Of a stretch of DNA of 64,000 nt, positions 47,801-59,056 are shown in pieces; position 1 is the stretch's first letter; the number at the start of each line of letters is the position of its first letter. This stretch comes from Cylindrodendrum hubeiense (lineage: Eukaryota; Ascomycota; Sordariomycetes; Hypocreales; Nectriaceae). The stretch is taken from positions 186,001 through 250,000 of the forward strand of contig JAANBB010000009.1 of assembly GCA_014621425.1 (NCBI GenBank), read 5' to 3'. A program made the translations under genes and the position numbers. The notes below the pieces were generated by a model. The model was not told the DNA's origin and ran no database searches. It saw nothing but the letters and a program-made list of their open reading frames with translations.

Positions 47801-49943
47801 CCTCAGGTTGGACATCAAGATTGTTATCTGCCTCGTCAGCCTCGTCGACATCAACCCAGGCATCATCATGAGCATTAGCATCAGCAGCATTAGCCGCTTC
47901 GACCTGAATATGATGATGGTCCTCGAGATCACCCCACATGAAGTCGGCAACTCGATCAACTAAGCCGGGCGCCCTTTCATTATTTTGCTCGGCCGCCTCT
48001 TCAGGATTTCTGTGGCTAGTAGCTTGTTCCTGATGGACGTGATGGGTGTCTAATGCTCGCTCTTCAAAACCGGCGGCTTCGGCATCCGAGTGAGTAGAAA
48101 GGTCTTGTTCAGGATCTTCGAAATCGGCCGAGCGACTACTGCGATGAGACGTTCCAACCTTGGGAATTCGGTCAGAAGGCGTCGCAGGTTCAAAAATATC
48201 AGATCGGTCAATAGCGCGGAACTGCTGTGCATATGAATCTTCGGTCTCCGGATCGGATGGCAAGGCCGCAAAAGACCAGCTATTGTTGGCCAGTGGGTTG
48301 ATGGTGTCGTGCAACTTGGGCCCATCGGATACAGCACGGGGCCGTGAAGGGCCCGGTAGTAATCCTGTTCCCCAGGAGTCGGCCTCCATCTCTGGATCTG
48401 ACGTCGGGATTGACTCCTTCTCTTTCCCCTTTCGAGACGCTGCCGGGTGTTCTTCGTGAACCCCGATCGAAGACCCCTCGTTTGATCCTGGGGTGAGCGC
48501 AATCCTGGAAGAACTCTCCGCTGTGGAACCAGAGCTTTCTGGGTGATCATCAACTAGATTCAGTTCCGGTCGCCTAGCAAGTGCGGCGAGCTCCGAGGCG
48601 CTGCCCTCTTGCCCAGGGATGGATCGGCGAGTAATGTCGACCCAATAAGCAAGTTTTTCTTGAAGACCTTCATCTTCAACAATCTGTAAAATCCTCTGGG
48701 GATCTCCATCCGCGCGGCGATAAATGCGCAAGTAATCATGGACACTGGTTCGTTCCTCCGCAGGGCCAGGGTTCGTCTGAAGCCAAGGGTCAGAAGCCAT
48801 GGCGCTGGCAGAGCTAGTTTCCTCGAGCCCTGCCTGCTGTTGGCGTACTGTATATGATGCTCCGAGACGCGGATCATCTACTTCAACGGGCGCTATGAGC
48901 GGTTCTCCGTCGTCCAGAGTCTCCTCATCTGACTCGTCCAGTCCTCGTAGGTCCTCCACATCTTCTGGTCGGACAAGAATCGGTTCCTGCGGCGCGAGAG
49001 GATTCTCAGGGGCGGCGAAGGCAGCGCGCATGTTAATCTCGGGCTGCTGTTGGACGACATAGTCTCGGACTAGGATGACTAGGATAAAGCAGACAATGAC
49101 CAACACCGTGATAATCTGCCCCTCAAGCACATAGACGAGAGTCCGATTCAGGGTGGGGTTTCGGGTCAAGTTGTGGAGAAAAGTGACGTCGCCGAGAAGA
49201 GACGGGGGTGTTCCCATGGGAGTGCCATCTGCGGACGTGGCAGAATCACCTGATTCTGACCGATTGTACTTGGAGGACATGTATAAAGAGTTGAGAAGGA
49301 CACGGAGGAGGAACTCGGAGATGTTCTGGCCTGAAAGCCCGTCAAGCATGGCTTGGGCAACGGCGGCGGACGTGGTGACAGGCACAAAGAGGGGACTGGC
49401 CGGGCATGTATCGTTTCCAAAGGCTGAATGTGCCAGCTCTACCGTAGCGGCGACCGTTTCGTTTGATCCGGAGAGAATCGAGCTGGCGCCAAGGCCTTCG
49501 TCACTGACCCAGAACATGAAGGACCATACGGATCTCATCAAATAGGGCAGCCAGCAGACCCAGACGCTGATGGCCATGACCGCGCGGAGCCAAACCAGGA
49601 CGTTGCGCAGAAGATATTTGGCCATGTGGCCGACGAATACGTGTACCGGTAGAGACTGGGGCATATCGGGGGCATAGAGCTTGGTGAAGCGGAACGACGT
49701 CTTGCAGAGCTCACAGTACTTCTTCTGAGAGTGCGAGAGCCATTCCATCAGGCAGTCCTGGTGGACAAACTTGATGCTTCCGCTGCACTTGCATGGATAG
49801 AACAGCGGTTCTTCCGGTGTACCCTCGCCGCGACATATTCGACAGATGCCGGGGGCGGTATCCTGGGATTGGAAGGGGTCGTCGGATCGGGTAGCAGCGC
49901 GGTGGAAGCCCTTGAGCTTGAGGCCTGGGGTGGGATCCTCCAT
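44877..49943 (-). CDS. Doa10/Ssm4-type RING-CH E3 ubiquitin ligase of the ER
   Basis: Two exons (49943-46667 and 46615-44877; 51-nt intron 46616-46666) encode 1671 residues. The N-terminus holds a RING-CH (C4HC3) zinc finger with Cys34, Cys37, Cys51, Cys53, His61, Cys64, Cys77 and Cys80 (GICRICRGEG ... CKCSGSIKFVHQDCL ... CELC). At least a dozen hydrophobic segments follow, the first near residues 110-150, with a long acidic, Ser-rich cytosolic stretch (about 330-740) between early and later helices. FIRDPDDPEFHPVRDVLER and TQLRKI are conserved Doa10 words and lie exactly across the splice. The protein should ubiquitinate misfolded membrane and cytosolic proteins at the ER and inner nuclear membrane for proteasomal decay (ERAD-C). 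The intron contains no stop in frame, so unspliced mRNA would add 17 residues. Confidence 0.92.
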   Translation of the reverse strand: MEDPTPGLKLKGFHRAATRSDDPFQSQDTAPGICRICRGEGTPEEPLFYPCKCSGSIKFVHQDCLMEWLSHSQKKYCELCKTSFRFTKLYAPDMPQSLPVHVFVGHMAKYLLRNVLVWLRAVMAISVWVCWLPYLMRSVWSFMFWVSDEGLGASSILSGSNETVAATVELAHSAFGNDTCPASPLFVPVTTSAAVAQAMLDGLSGQNISEFLLRVLLNSLYMSSKYNRSESGDSATSADGTPMGTPPSLLGDVTFLHNLTRNPTLNRTLVYVLEGQIITVLVIVCFILVILVRDYVVQQQPEINMRAAFAAPENPLAPQEPILVRPEDVEDLRGLDESDEETLDDGEPLIAPVEVDDPRLGASYTVRQQQAGLEETSSASAMASDPWLQTNPGPAEERTSVHDYLRIYRRADGDPQRILQIVEDEGLQEKLAYWVDITRRSIPGQEGSASELAALARRPELNLVDDHPESSGSTAESSSRIALTPGSNEGSSIGVHEEHPAASRKGKEKESIPTSDPEMEADSWGTGLLPGPSRPRAVSDGPKLHDTINPLANNSWSFAALPSDPETEDSYAQQFRAIDRSDIFEPATPSDRIPKVGTSHRSSRSADFEDPEQDLSTHSDAEAAGFEERALDTHHVHQEQATSHRNPEEAAEQNNERAPGLVDRVADFMWGDLEDHHHIQVEAANAADANAHDDAWVDVDEADEADNNLDVQPEDIDGVPGDGLDPEAIEDLEDFEGVMELIGMRGPIAGLFQNAIFCAVLVSVTIFACIFIPYNIGRVSVWILANPKRLVRLLFELSKLLQDAAVMFAGLASWVALNILDMFTNIIGGFIAAQVVLARKAAWALWTSAGSRVMEYAFMDFPMSTSEMQNFSAISHGALLTVKGHIGTVLSTVSEAFSFVFGGRIFSSFPSLQVITSLSVAGWNSIRLSSSVLLDPSSWVIDLGEAETSSTINPELANWSGLDRFWAILAGYVTLFFIGAMYLKRGSPFSRGNLMQAWEAGVIDTLHQASGIMKVIMIISIEMLVFPLYCGLLLDGALLPLFEDTTFRSRMLFTYNYPLTSVFVHWFVGTGYMFHFALFVSMCRKIMRQGVLCKFNLPIFLAFRTNSMSDFIRDPDDPEFHPVRDVLERNLTTQLRKILFSAFVYGALVIVCLGGVVWGLSYTLPNVLPIHYSSNEPVLEFPVDLLFYNFLMPLAVNFFKPGDGLHAMYTWWFRTCARGLRLTFFLFGERRIDEEGVLKLGATSEYHALPWYKTVFLDLDDKQQIIPKTWKDAFDGGDAKPKPPMSQGEMSNLRRKKSRLRESSQLLETGYFVRAPASDRVKIPKGRKVFLEVSERGQRLDGQLDTDLYSSNQYQIVYIPPNFQTRVFLFILFIWIFAAVTGVGFTIIPLVFGRRMFKMLIPAHIRTNDIYAFSIGVYLLGSLAYLVFHIRSVWAKVQRWIGTAQAHVADGGAPRRVMGVVLHGASLIYSYFLLLVVFPLLVSALMELYLAIPLHTYMYPPTAASIQASRDGDPEVGRHTVRVIQAWTLGVLYLKLSARMVTTLFADTRLAVAVRTVLRQGWLHPDAGVLTRAFVVPGLALSAAAVFGPPAITTALIKHGMIAGAQPGVNEVAEAARLAIIYRQSYPAVALAALLIKNTVGLVRVFHGWTARIRDEAYLIGERLHNFGAAAAGARRVRGAWRAGGARL
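46616..46666 (-). other. Stop-free 51-nt intron in the Doa10-like gene
   Basis: Donor gtaagt, branch-like ctaac, acceptor gtcag. Splicing gives VLYFIRDPDDPEFHP, matching the family; reading through would insert 17 residues (from CKFNLPIF to SMSD) at a conserved site. Confidence 0.75.
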
Positions 49944-52245
49944 GGTGTCGGTGAGGGTGATGGCGATCCGAGGGAAAATCGACCGTACCCGCGAGGGGAT
50001 TATTAGGGGGAGGTCGTAGGTAGAACCATGCGCGGGATGGTGAGCCGGCGCAGTTGAAGTCGAAGAATGTAGCCACCAGACACCGACGCGACCGAGACTC
50101 CGAAAGGCGGGCCAAGACGGGCCGAGGCGTGCGATTCGTCGAGGCGCAAGTGGGGAGACGACGGCGGAGGCGGTGGGAGCTGGGCGTGGTTCCGCCTGCG
50201 TACTCGTTCGCTGGGTCGAGGGAGGGTCGAGGGAGGGACGAGAGCCGCGGGCGGTATGCGTGGAGCCGCGTGGTGTTAGCGTCAGGTTGTGGAGGTCGAG
50301 ATGGTGTTGAGACGTGGTTGTTAATTCGCAGCAGTGTCGGGTGGCTGCTGGAGAAAGCCACTACCACTAATCGCCACTCCCCACGGTTCTGTGTTTAGTG
50401 CTGGGGGTTCGTCTGCAGTGAGCAGTTGGTGGCCAGGTGGTTGGTGCCCAGTCTACTCCGTAGGTGGGTGTGAATACAGGACTCTGGACTGATCCGTCCG
50501 TATTAGCACGCATAATACATCATGGAATTTGTCTATTTATTGCCGTACGCCTCATAAGGCCAATGATAAAACGAAAGGAGAAGATCCTTGCATTTATTCC
50601 TGTATATAATGATTTATATAAGCTCCTCAAGCTCCTCTGGCATTTATTCCTGGTTCTCGTAGGGCAAAGTTTCTTTTTCCCTTCAAGGGACAGACTGGCG
50701 CAGCTACTAAACCCGGACAGTCAGGTAAAGGTTACATTGATTAATGTGGTTCCCTCATACAACGAGCATGTATCCGGTGCGTGAGAATAGGTGATGGTGG
50801 CTGTGCCAATCGCGAATCCTCGCCAACAAAGGCGACTTGGCTTGCGCTAAGAGGCACACCGCAGAATGGCCCCCGGATTAGGGATTGATCCGACACTTCC
50901 ACCTGGCTTCCAGAGCTGCTCTCACGTGCCATACTGCTCATTCGCCAGCTAGCCGGCCCAAAGAACGGGCCTCATGGCATGGATGCGTGCGTGCACGGGC
51001 TGATGTCATGGGTAGGAGGCGTCTGTCACATGGGAAGGGATCGTCGTTCGTCGAGAAGGTGTTTACTTGCTATCAAATGGGATATGAGGTCGCATTTATC
51101 TGCGTCGGATCGATGAAGGAAATGGAGCAGGTTTATATTTTATCCCGAGTTCTCCCAACACGTGGGGGTAAGCAATGGATGATGGCATCGAACACACCCT
51201 CGGTTAAAGCGCATCCTGATGCCGCGGGTTGCATGGTGATGCTGCGATCGATTGTGTTAAGCAGTGAACTCGGCGCACGCAAGCTTCTAGACTGGTCTCG
51301 ATTCTAGCCTGACAGCGCGCTTCGATGAACCGATTAGAATGTTACCAATGAATGCATTGCTCGTTGTTTACCAAGGATCGGTTGATATGCAGATGGAGTT
51401 GGAGTGCATCCCCAACACGACCTCACAGTTCAACGCCTCTGATGTGACGTAGCTGAGTTGAACTCGGATTGCATCCGGGATCAACATTTTTGTCCGCGCG
51501 TTTCAAAATGGCTGGCTATGGCTGAATATGGTCGTTAGCCAATTTGTGTTGAATGTGTCGTATCACAGAAGATGATGGAGATGGAGATGGAAATCAAGCT
51601 TCTGTCGTCTTCGATGACGTCTGCGTGCTGCAGATGTTGGAGCCGTCGTGCTGCAGTGCCTCGAGGTGGTGGTGTACCTAGGCGGTCTGGGCGCCAGGTC
51701 TTGGAAGCAACCGCTAAAAACCAGGTGGGGGGGAGATGACACCACTGGGACCACGCCGCGGGCGTTCGCGTCTTGAGATCAAAGGCGTCAGTCCTGGATT
51801 CAGCTCTTCCCTCTTTTGCTCACTTAAATCTCAGGGATAGTGCTCGTATCCCATTCATAAATCAGCCCTGGTTTGAAGAAAACCCTCCCTCTCCATCATC
51901 GCTTCAGCCGCCTGTCTCGCTTTCGTCTCGCGTTGTGTCGCAGGAAAAACCCCCGGGGTTCACGGAAACAACCAACCCCTGCAAGCTTCGTCCCAGGCAA
52001 AGTTACGCCCCAGGCAAAAATCCACATAAGTCCAGTGGCTTCACGGCGTCGCCAACTGCCAGAGCTTCCTCTCGCGCCACCAACCGGATCTGTCGCGACA
52101 CTGCTCGCTTTCTTGCTTCGCTGCGTCCTCTATCCGTCAGCACAACTCTGTGTGGCCTCCACCAGTCGGCCTCACTTCGCCATCCCCGCCGCGCGACGAG
52201 CTGCCGCCGGTCGCAGCCAGCTCCGATAACAGCACCACATCCACC
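49944..52245. other. Divergent intergenic region between Doa10-like and RDEL-protein genes
   Basis: About 2.3 kb separates two genes that point away from each other. The flanks are GC-rich leaders (C/T-rich on plus just before 52246); the middle is AT-richer. No gene is recognised; frames near 51773-52229 are Ser/Pro/Arg-rich and lie in the likely leader of the plus-strand gene. Confidence 0.5.
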
Positions 52246-55200
52246 ATGGCCGAGTCTGCCGGCTCCAAGGCTGGCAACGGCGCCGCCCACATCAACGGCA
52301 AGCCGAATGGCCAGCCTCTTGGTCGTCGAAGGATCAACAAGAAGCGCCGCAGCCCTCTGCTCTGGACGTTCAACGTCGCCGCAAGGTTCGTTAATCCTGC
52401 TCCCGCGTCCCTATCAGCCAGATACTTTGTGGCTGCTCCTATGCACGGCGCGTCCTGTCGCTGTTGTCGCTTGGCAGGTTTCACTCGCAGAACATGACCG
52501 ACTGATATGTGTGAATATTATAGACTCGCGACCTGGGCTGCCATCCTCACCATCCTCTTCCGATGCCCCTCCTCCTCCGAGGCCTGCGACGAGAACTCGC
52601 CGTTCATCTGCAAACCGTACTTCCAGGTCAAGAACGCCGTGTCACCCCATATTCAACCCTACTATGACGAGTATGCCGCACCCTACGTCGAGATTGCTCG
52701 ACCATACTACGAGACGGTCGATGAGAGGGTTTGGAAGCCCACTCGCGAATACGCTACCCAATATGGAGCCCCCTGGGTTGAGAAGGCACAGGAGCACGCC
52801 TGGGCTCAGTGGCAGAAGAACGGCCAGCCTCAGTTGATCAAGTACCAGGGTCTGGCGCAAGAGAAATACGACGAATCTGTTGCCCCGTATGTGAGCCATG
52901 CTACATATACTGTCGGACCGTACTACGACATTGCTCGCACCAATGCCCTCCAGGTATATTACGAGTACATTCTGCCTGGCTACGACTTTGTCCACCCCTA
53001 CATGATCAAGGGCTACGATGCGACCTCCAAGTTTACCACCGATACCGCCCTTCCTACCGCGTACTGGGGATGGAACAAGTCATACGTCTTCCTGGACGCT
53101 AAAGTCTGGCCTCACTTGCGAGTTGTCTATACCGAGAATGTGGAGCCTCAGCTGGTCCGCATTGGTGAGCGTCTCGGACGATTCAAGGCTCGGGATAAGG
53201 CCAAGACCTCTCAAGAAACCGTTGCAGCTAGGTGAGTTCTCATACCACCCACCACATGTACCTCCTTGCTAATATGTGCTTCTAGTTACGTGACAGATTC
53301 CGTGCCCTCGTCGTTCATCAAGCCGGCCCCGCAAAGCACGACATTCCCACAAACCGCCTCTGAGCAACCCGTAGCCACTCAAAGCGCCAAGGTAGAGGAT
53401 ATTCCCGAAACCAGCCCCGAGCCCAATTCCGAACTCGAGGTAGAGGGCGATGCGGACCAATACATCAACCCCGTCCAGCCACCGGAGGCAGACGAGAAAG
53501 AGACTGAAAAGCGCAGGAAAGCTCGCGAAATGGTCACCCAAGATCTTGAGACCTGGCAGAACAAGTTTGCTGCTCAAGCCGACGCCGGTGCTACCGACAT
53601 GGAGGACCGTGTTGACGAGATCGCGAAGCGCATGATTGAGCAAAATGCCAAGATCACTGGCGGGGAGCTATTTAAGGAGCTCGAGTCAACCATTGATTTA
53701 GAGCTTCAGGAACTTAAATCCAAAATCTCGTCGCTTGTGGAGGTGGCCGATGAGAGGCCGGACAGCGTCCAAGGACAAGTTCTCGCCGCTGTTCGATCCG
53801 CGGGCGTGGCCATTAAGAAGAGGGCACTGGCAATTCGACAGTGGCGCGAAAGTTACGACAAGGAGCTGCAGAACACCGTCATTGCTGTCGCCGATGTTCA
53901 CTTTCAGATCCTGGATGAGACTCGGAATCTCGCTCTGCAGCACATTGGCATGAGGTGGGCCTGGACAGACGGTGTCACCTACAAGGACTGGGCCAAATAC
54001 CACGAGTTGAAGGCCACACTCAACGAGTGGACCGAGCAGCTCAAGCAGCTTATCGTCACCCACCCAGCCTTGTTGGAGGCCCAAGATGCCTCGGCGCAGG
54101 TGGAAGATGAAGGTATGGAAATCGCCTCGGCTGCGGCCAGGGAACTGGCTCGACTTAAGGAAGTCGCTCGCTGGAAGATTTCCGCTGGGGATGCTACGGA
54201 TAACTTCGACAGTGAGGAAATGAAGACGGCTGCTGAGAACGCCGCTATCGCTGCCGTCGCCGCGGCTACTGAAGAGGAACAAGTAGCTGCTGGAGATGTC
54301 GAGGACGTGGAGACTACCGAGGACATCTCGTATGAAGAACCTCTCTTTGACGATGATGAGGCGGTCGCACCAGTCGATACCTCATCAACTGATGCTGATG
54401 CCGCCCCTACCACCGCCGCCGAAGAGGCTGATCTTGCTTTTGAGGACTTTGACTCATTGGTCGGAGAGCCTGTTGAGGAAGCCACCTCTTCGATATCTGA
54501 AGCTGCTAGTGAGGCAGTCGCCGTCGACGAGGACGCCTCAATTGATGACGCTGAGACGGTTACAATTAGCTTGACTGAAGCAAGCGAAGCATCCGACATT
54601 GAGGAGACTTCTTCAGCTTCTTCAAGCACGGTTGAGGATGTCAGCAGCGAAACCTCGAGCATCGTGGTGGAAGCTGAGGAGATCCTTAGCAGCATCGAGG
54701 AAGAGATCGCTGAGACGGTGGAAGACTTGCCACCTGCAGAGCCTGAGTCCGTCAGCAGCGTGGTTGAGGAGGTGTCGAGTGAGGTTTTGGAGGATACTTC
54801 CTCCCCCACTGATGATGCACTTGATGCTACGGATGCCTCTGATGCCTCTGATGCCGCGGATGCTGCGGATGCTGCCGAACCCGAAGACGCGACTTCCATG
54901 GAGGATTTTGCTTCAGAAGCATCCGAGGCTCTTATGGGTGGTGACACTTACACAATTGCCAGCAACGAGAGCGAAGAACCTGCTCCCGTGGAAGACTCTA
55001 GCTACACCGACATCGACGAAGATATTCTCGCACAACACGATGAGACTCCGCTCCCTGAAGAGCATCCCGTCAAGCGCGTCATGTTCGGTGCTATGGCTCA
55101 GAAAGTTCCTAACCGTCAGCCAGTCCTGGAGGATTACGAAGACGACGACGTCGTTGAGAAAGCTACGGGAGCAGCCCAATCAGCCTATTCCAGCGCCGTT

Positions 55201-56247
55201 TCTCGGGCATCTGAGCAATACTCGAGTGCTCTCTCCGTTGTATCTGCCCAGATCTACGGAACTCCCAAGCCTGTCCACGGACAGCTGTTCTCCTCAGTCT
55301 CGAATGCTTATCAGAATGCCGTCTCGGCGGCCAGCGACAAGCTCAACAGCGCTGTGGATGGTATCAAGGGCACACCTCCCGCAACTACTACCACCCCTAC
55401 CTATGTGGACTGGCAGAACGTCGAGTCAATCGCCGCGCAACGACTCAACGAAGGCCGACTCTGGGCCGAGGTTCAGTACCAGAGTGCTCTGATTGCCCTC
55501 GGCCTCGCCACTGCCGCCACACCGACGCCATCAACCGTCATGGAGAAGTACTACGAGCAGGCCAAGTTCAACTACTACGCCGGTCTCGGAATGGCCCAGG
55601 ATCAATACAACAGCTTCCTGGCGGGCGCCTCATCGGCGCTTTCGTCCATGACAGCCACGCCTACTCCGATTGCCACCCCAACCAACATCGCCGAGTCTGC
55701 GTCGTCTATTGCGTCGGTGGCCTATGAGTCGGCAGCTTCTGCGCTGTCTGCCGCCGGAGAGGGTGTTTCGTCAGCTGCTCAGGCAGTGGACGACTCTGTT
55801 TCTTCTGTTGTTGGCGCTGCAAACGAGCAGATCTCGAATGCTGGCCTGGCCGTTGCTGAGACCTGGGGCACCATGGTAGCTGAAATCAGCGCACAGATCT
55901 ATGGAGAAGCGACACCCACAGCACAGATTGCCTGGTATGAGCACATCTTCAGTGACATCGGCTCTTATGCCGCTGTAGCAACCGGCGCCGTCACCGACAA
56001 GGCGAGTTCTGTTTCGGACTCTGCTGCCACTGTAGCTGGCGACGCATCGAAGCAATACGACGCAGTGAACGAGCTTGTCTCGGAGCTCATTAGCGGGAAG
56101 GAACCATCATTCACCGAGAGTGTGCTCTCCAGACTGCATGCGGCATACGCCACGGCGGCTGCAAGTGTCGGAAACCTGGCCAGCGCGGCTAGTCAGGCGA
56201 CAGAGGCAGTCAAGGAGAAGGTCCAGAACATCAGGGACGAATTGTAA
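52246..56247 (+). CDS. Unrecognised large protein, N-terminal membrane segment and C-terminal RDEL
   Basis: Three exons (52246-52385, 52524-53231, 53286-56247) encode 1269 residues. No family of known function is recognised; I recall related fungal proteins only under uninformative names. After a basic N-terminus (RRRINKKRR) comes one hydrophobic helix (about 38-59), then Cys61, Cys68 and Cys76. Residues 75-270 are rich in Tyr and Pro with repeating words such as PYYDEYAAPYVEIARPYY. Next is an acidic, Ser/Ala/Glu-rich stretch (about 300-650), then Ala/Ser-rich amphipathic helices where VVSAQIYGTPKPV and AEISAQIYGEATPT recur. The last four residues are RDEL, like an ER-retrieval signal. Together, signal-anchor or signal peptide plus RDEL suggest the ER lumen; this is inference. 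It lies head-to-head with the ERAD ligase. Confidence 0.8.
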
Positions 56248-58720
56248 GGAGGAGAACTGAGGCCGAAGTGAAGCCACGCTCTTTTGGACGATACCCAAGT
56301 TGATATGACGATCGTTTGATGCCATATTTCGAGGACGAGATGAAAATGACTTTGAGAGAAGGCCAGGGAGGATTGACAGCGGGAGTTACCGACAGGGATG
56401 CACATAATTGATGTGGTTGATGGGAGTTGGATGTCGGTCGTGATTGGCACTGCACAGGAGCTTGTCACTGTCATGACAGCCCTGGAGATGTATTGACGGC
56501 GACACCGAGACAACCCATGTGACCACAGAGAGGAGGGGTATAAACCTGGTTGTACGGAGCAAGATCTGAGAGACCGGTATGCCGGCTCAGAAGGCACCAA
56601 TGGGCTGGGCTCGAGGTGCATATGCCCTTGATTGTTTTGATATTCTATGTGGCGTCGAGTGGGGGTCTGGTGCTGGGCTGTGACAGGCAACATAGGCATG
56701 GCTCTGAGCACACGCTCCCAAGATATCCCTGAGATACGATAATCTGATGTTTTTGTTTTGAATTCGTACCCGAACCTCGATGAACGAGCTCCGTCTGCAA
56801 TTCATGTGTCGACCCATGCCGTAAGCGAAGGTTCTCACCTCCGCATCCTCGGTTATCGCGGTCGGGTTGTGGTATGACCGCCAAGAGGGACGCTCACCAA
56901 GACTATGGAACCACCTGTTTGGCAACCCTGAAGGTCTGGGTCTTGCTGGGCATGGGCAGCACCTGGGCGATGGGTTTATTCTGCTGCCTAAACAAGACTT
57001 GGATCTAGCCCGTCATGGTGCAGCAATGATGAACCACAGGCTTCTCTGATTTGGCGGCAACCCCTGGAGGATCAGCAGCGGCGATTCAATCAGTGGCTTG
57101 TAACGGGCTCTGATAAGGTTAATTTGTGGGCATCCATTTCGATGGAAGCCGACGCTGGCGGCAGCCCTTTTGCACAATCCGGTTCGAAGGCACGGCGCGG
57201 ACGGTCGCCCAGTGCGGTCCGTCCGACAGCCGCATCCCACGCTACGCCCTAGTGGACTTCGGAGCTTTCTGGGCGGGCGGGGAGTCGTTCACAGCCCAAT
57301 GGCATCAGAAGCAGCGGCGACAGGGAGTGGTGGGATGGGATTGGGTGGTGTTGGTCCCAGCACTTGGGAAACGACCGACAGGGAAGCTCCAACGGAACGT
57401 TGTACGTATCTCGCAGCGCCCGCCCCGGGAGCACCCAGTTGATGGCGTGGTGACGGCGGGAGCAGCGTCGTACTCTGGAACGACAAAGGCGACGAGAGCT
57501 GAGGTGGCGGTTCGTCTGGCTATTCCCCTGGCACGGGGCAAGCTGCACAGGGATGGGCTCGGGGAACAGGCCTGCAGACAGATGCAGATAGGATAGACCT
57601 TGGCCAACGACCGGGCTAGCGAGGAGCGGTGGATGTGAGGGACTAGAAGGTTTTGGGGATTGGACTGGAGGCAGACATTGAAATGAGGCTAGAGTAGTTG
57701 GAACCTTACACGAGAGACTGCTGCTCGGGGAGATGCCGAGGTTCGTTGTTGGTTGATGGCATGTTTTATGTAAGAGAAAATACAGATTATACTCTTGTAG
57801 ATTTCGCGATGCCGCTCCGTACAGAGCAAGTCCATTCCTCAACTAAGCCCTACCGCTCGCCGCCGAGACGCCATAACCTTCCCGAACACGCAAAAGTCTG
57901 GGCATCGGGGACCAAGAAATGCAGCAACGGCCGTGCAGGGCCGATCTCGCGCATGGCGTCGCAGACTCGCCGCTCGGGTCTGTGTACTGCTTCGTCCCAC
58001 GCGGAGCCTTGTCGGCCACCCACCGTGGGGGACGCACAGGCGGCCTTCGCGGGACCCGGACGGGGTCCCCGAGGGGAAAGGGGGCTTGCTGTTGGCTCTC
58101 CAGGGCCGTGTCGCTAGCGCGCCGGGGCGCTCTGGGGATGAGGCTATTTCGCAGCCTCTCGGCGCGACTCTTGCGCATAGGTGCGCGGGGAGGGGCTCGT
58201 TGACGTCTTGCGTGCCCCCCGTTGCACGGTAGAGGGGCACCAGAGACAGACGGGGCCGATCGCATGGTCAGACGCGATAGCCAGGCCTCTAATTGGCCTG
58301 TACCGGGACTCACATGGGCCCTTGTCGCTGAGCATCGCCGTCTGCCCTCACCGCATTGGGCACTCTGAGCCGCGGCCTTGAGAGCTCATGGAAGCAAGCC
58401 CATGGAAGCAGGCCCATGCAACAGTGCTATCGACGCAGGTATTTACGCCACCAGCGCCTCCCTCGTCCGTCCTCAGCTATCTGCAAAGGGTCCCCTCCTC
58501 GAGAGTCGGCCGTCTTGGCATCAGCAGGACCCTTCTCATCCCGGGCGTAGCTTACGTGCGACACCCATGTGCTGCCATGTCTCTGACTGCCGGGGTTACA
58601 TGGCCGAGGCGCGTACCTCCCCAAGAAGGGAACATGTGTACGCGGTACTGTACGCCGTGTAGATACGGGGACGCAGAGCAGCGTAGCACCGGAGCTACAT
58701 GACAGCGCCGATCGGCGCCC
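56248..58720. other. 2.5-kb intergenic region, no gene recognised
   Basis: This lies between two plus-strand genes and should hold the 3' flank of the RDEL gene and the distal promoter of the permease. Open frames on both strands (for example 57126-57596 and 57249-57842) overlap one another and resemble nothing known. A short repeat (catggaagcaagc / catggaagcaggc) occurs near 58388-58413. Confidence 0.45.
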
Positions 58721-58731
58721 ATATATATAAA
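58721..58731 (+). promoter_or_regulatory. TATA-like box of the amino-acid permease gene
   Basis: The run atatatataaa lies in GC-rich DNA about 330 bases before the permease ATG at 59057. The following C/A-rich stretch looks like a 5' leader. Confidence 0.45.
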
Positions 58732-58925
58732 GCGCGCCGATGACCCGAGTCTTCGGGTTCCCGCCCGCGACTCTTTGGCTCTGCATTCCTCTCTTAGTTT
58801 TTGGTGAACCGACTGTGTTACCAGGTCATCATTTCGAGACATTGTTTCTCGGAGATAGCTAGGACGCGCAAGAAAAGAAACCACGAGTGCGACAGAGACA
58901 CCAGCCAAACCCCGCCTGTTGGCCC

Positions 58926-58976
58926 ATGGACTTCGTCGACACCTTCTTCTACCCTCTCCTCAAACCTCTCCATTGA
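58926..58976 (+). other. Upstream ORF in the permease leader (16 codons)
   Basis: ATG 58926 opens a reading frame for MDFVDTFFYPLLKPLH ended by TGA at 58974-58976, 80 bases before the permease start. It is complete within the probable leader and out of the way of the main ATG, so it could modulate translation. Confidence 0.4.
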
Positions 58977-59056
58977 GAAACGACACCAGCCTCCCTCGAA
59001 TACGAACCCCATTCAACCCCTAATACTTCATCGCTCACTCCTCAATTGGGTTCGCA

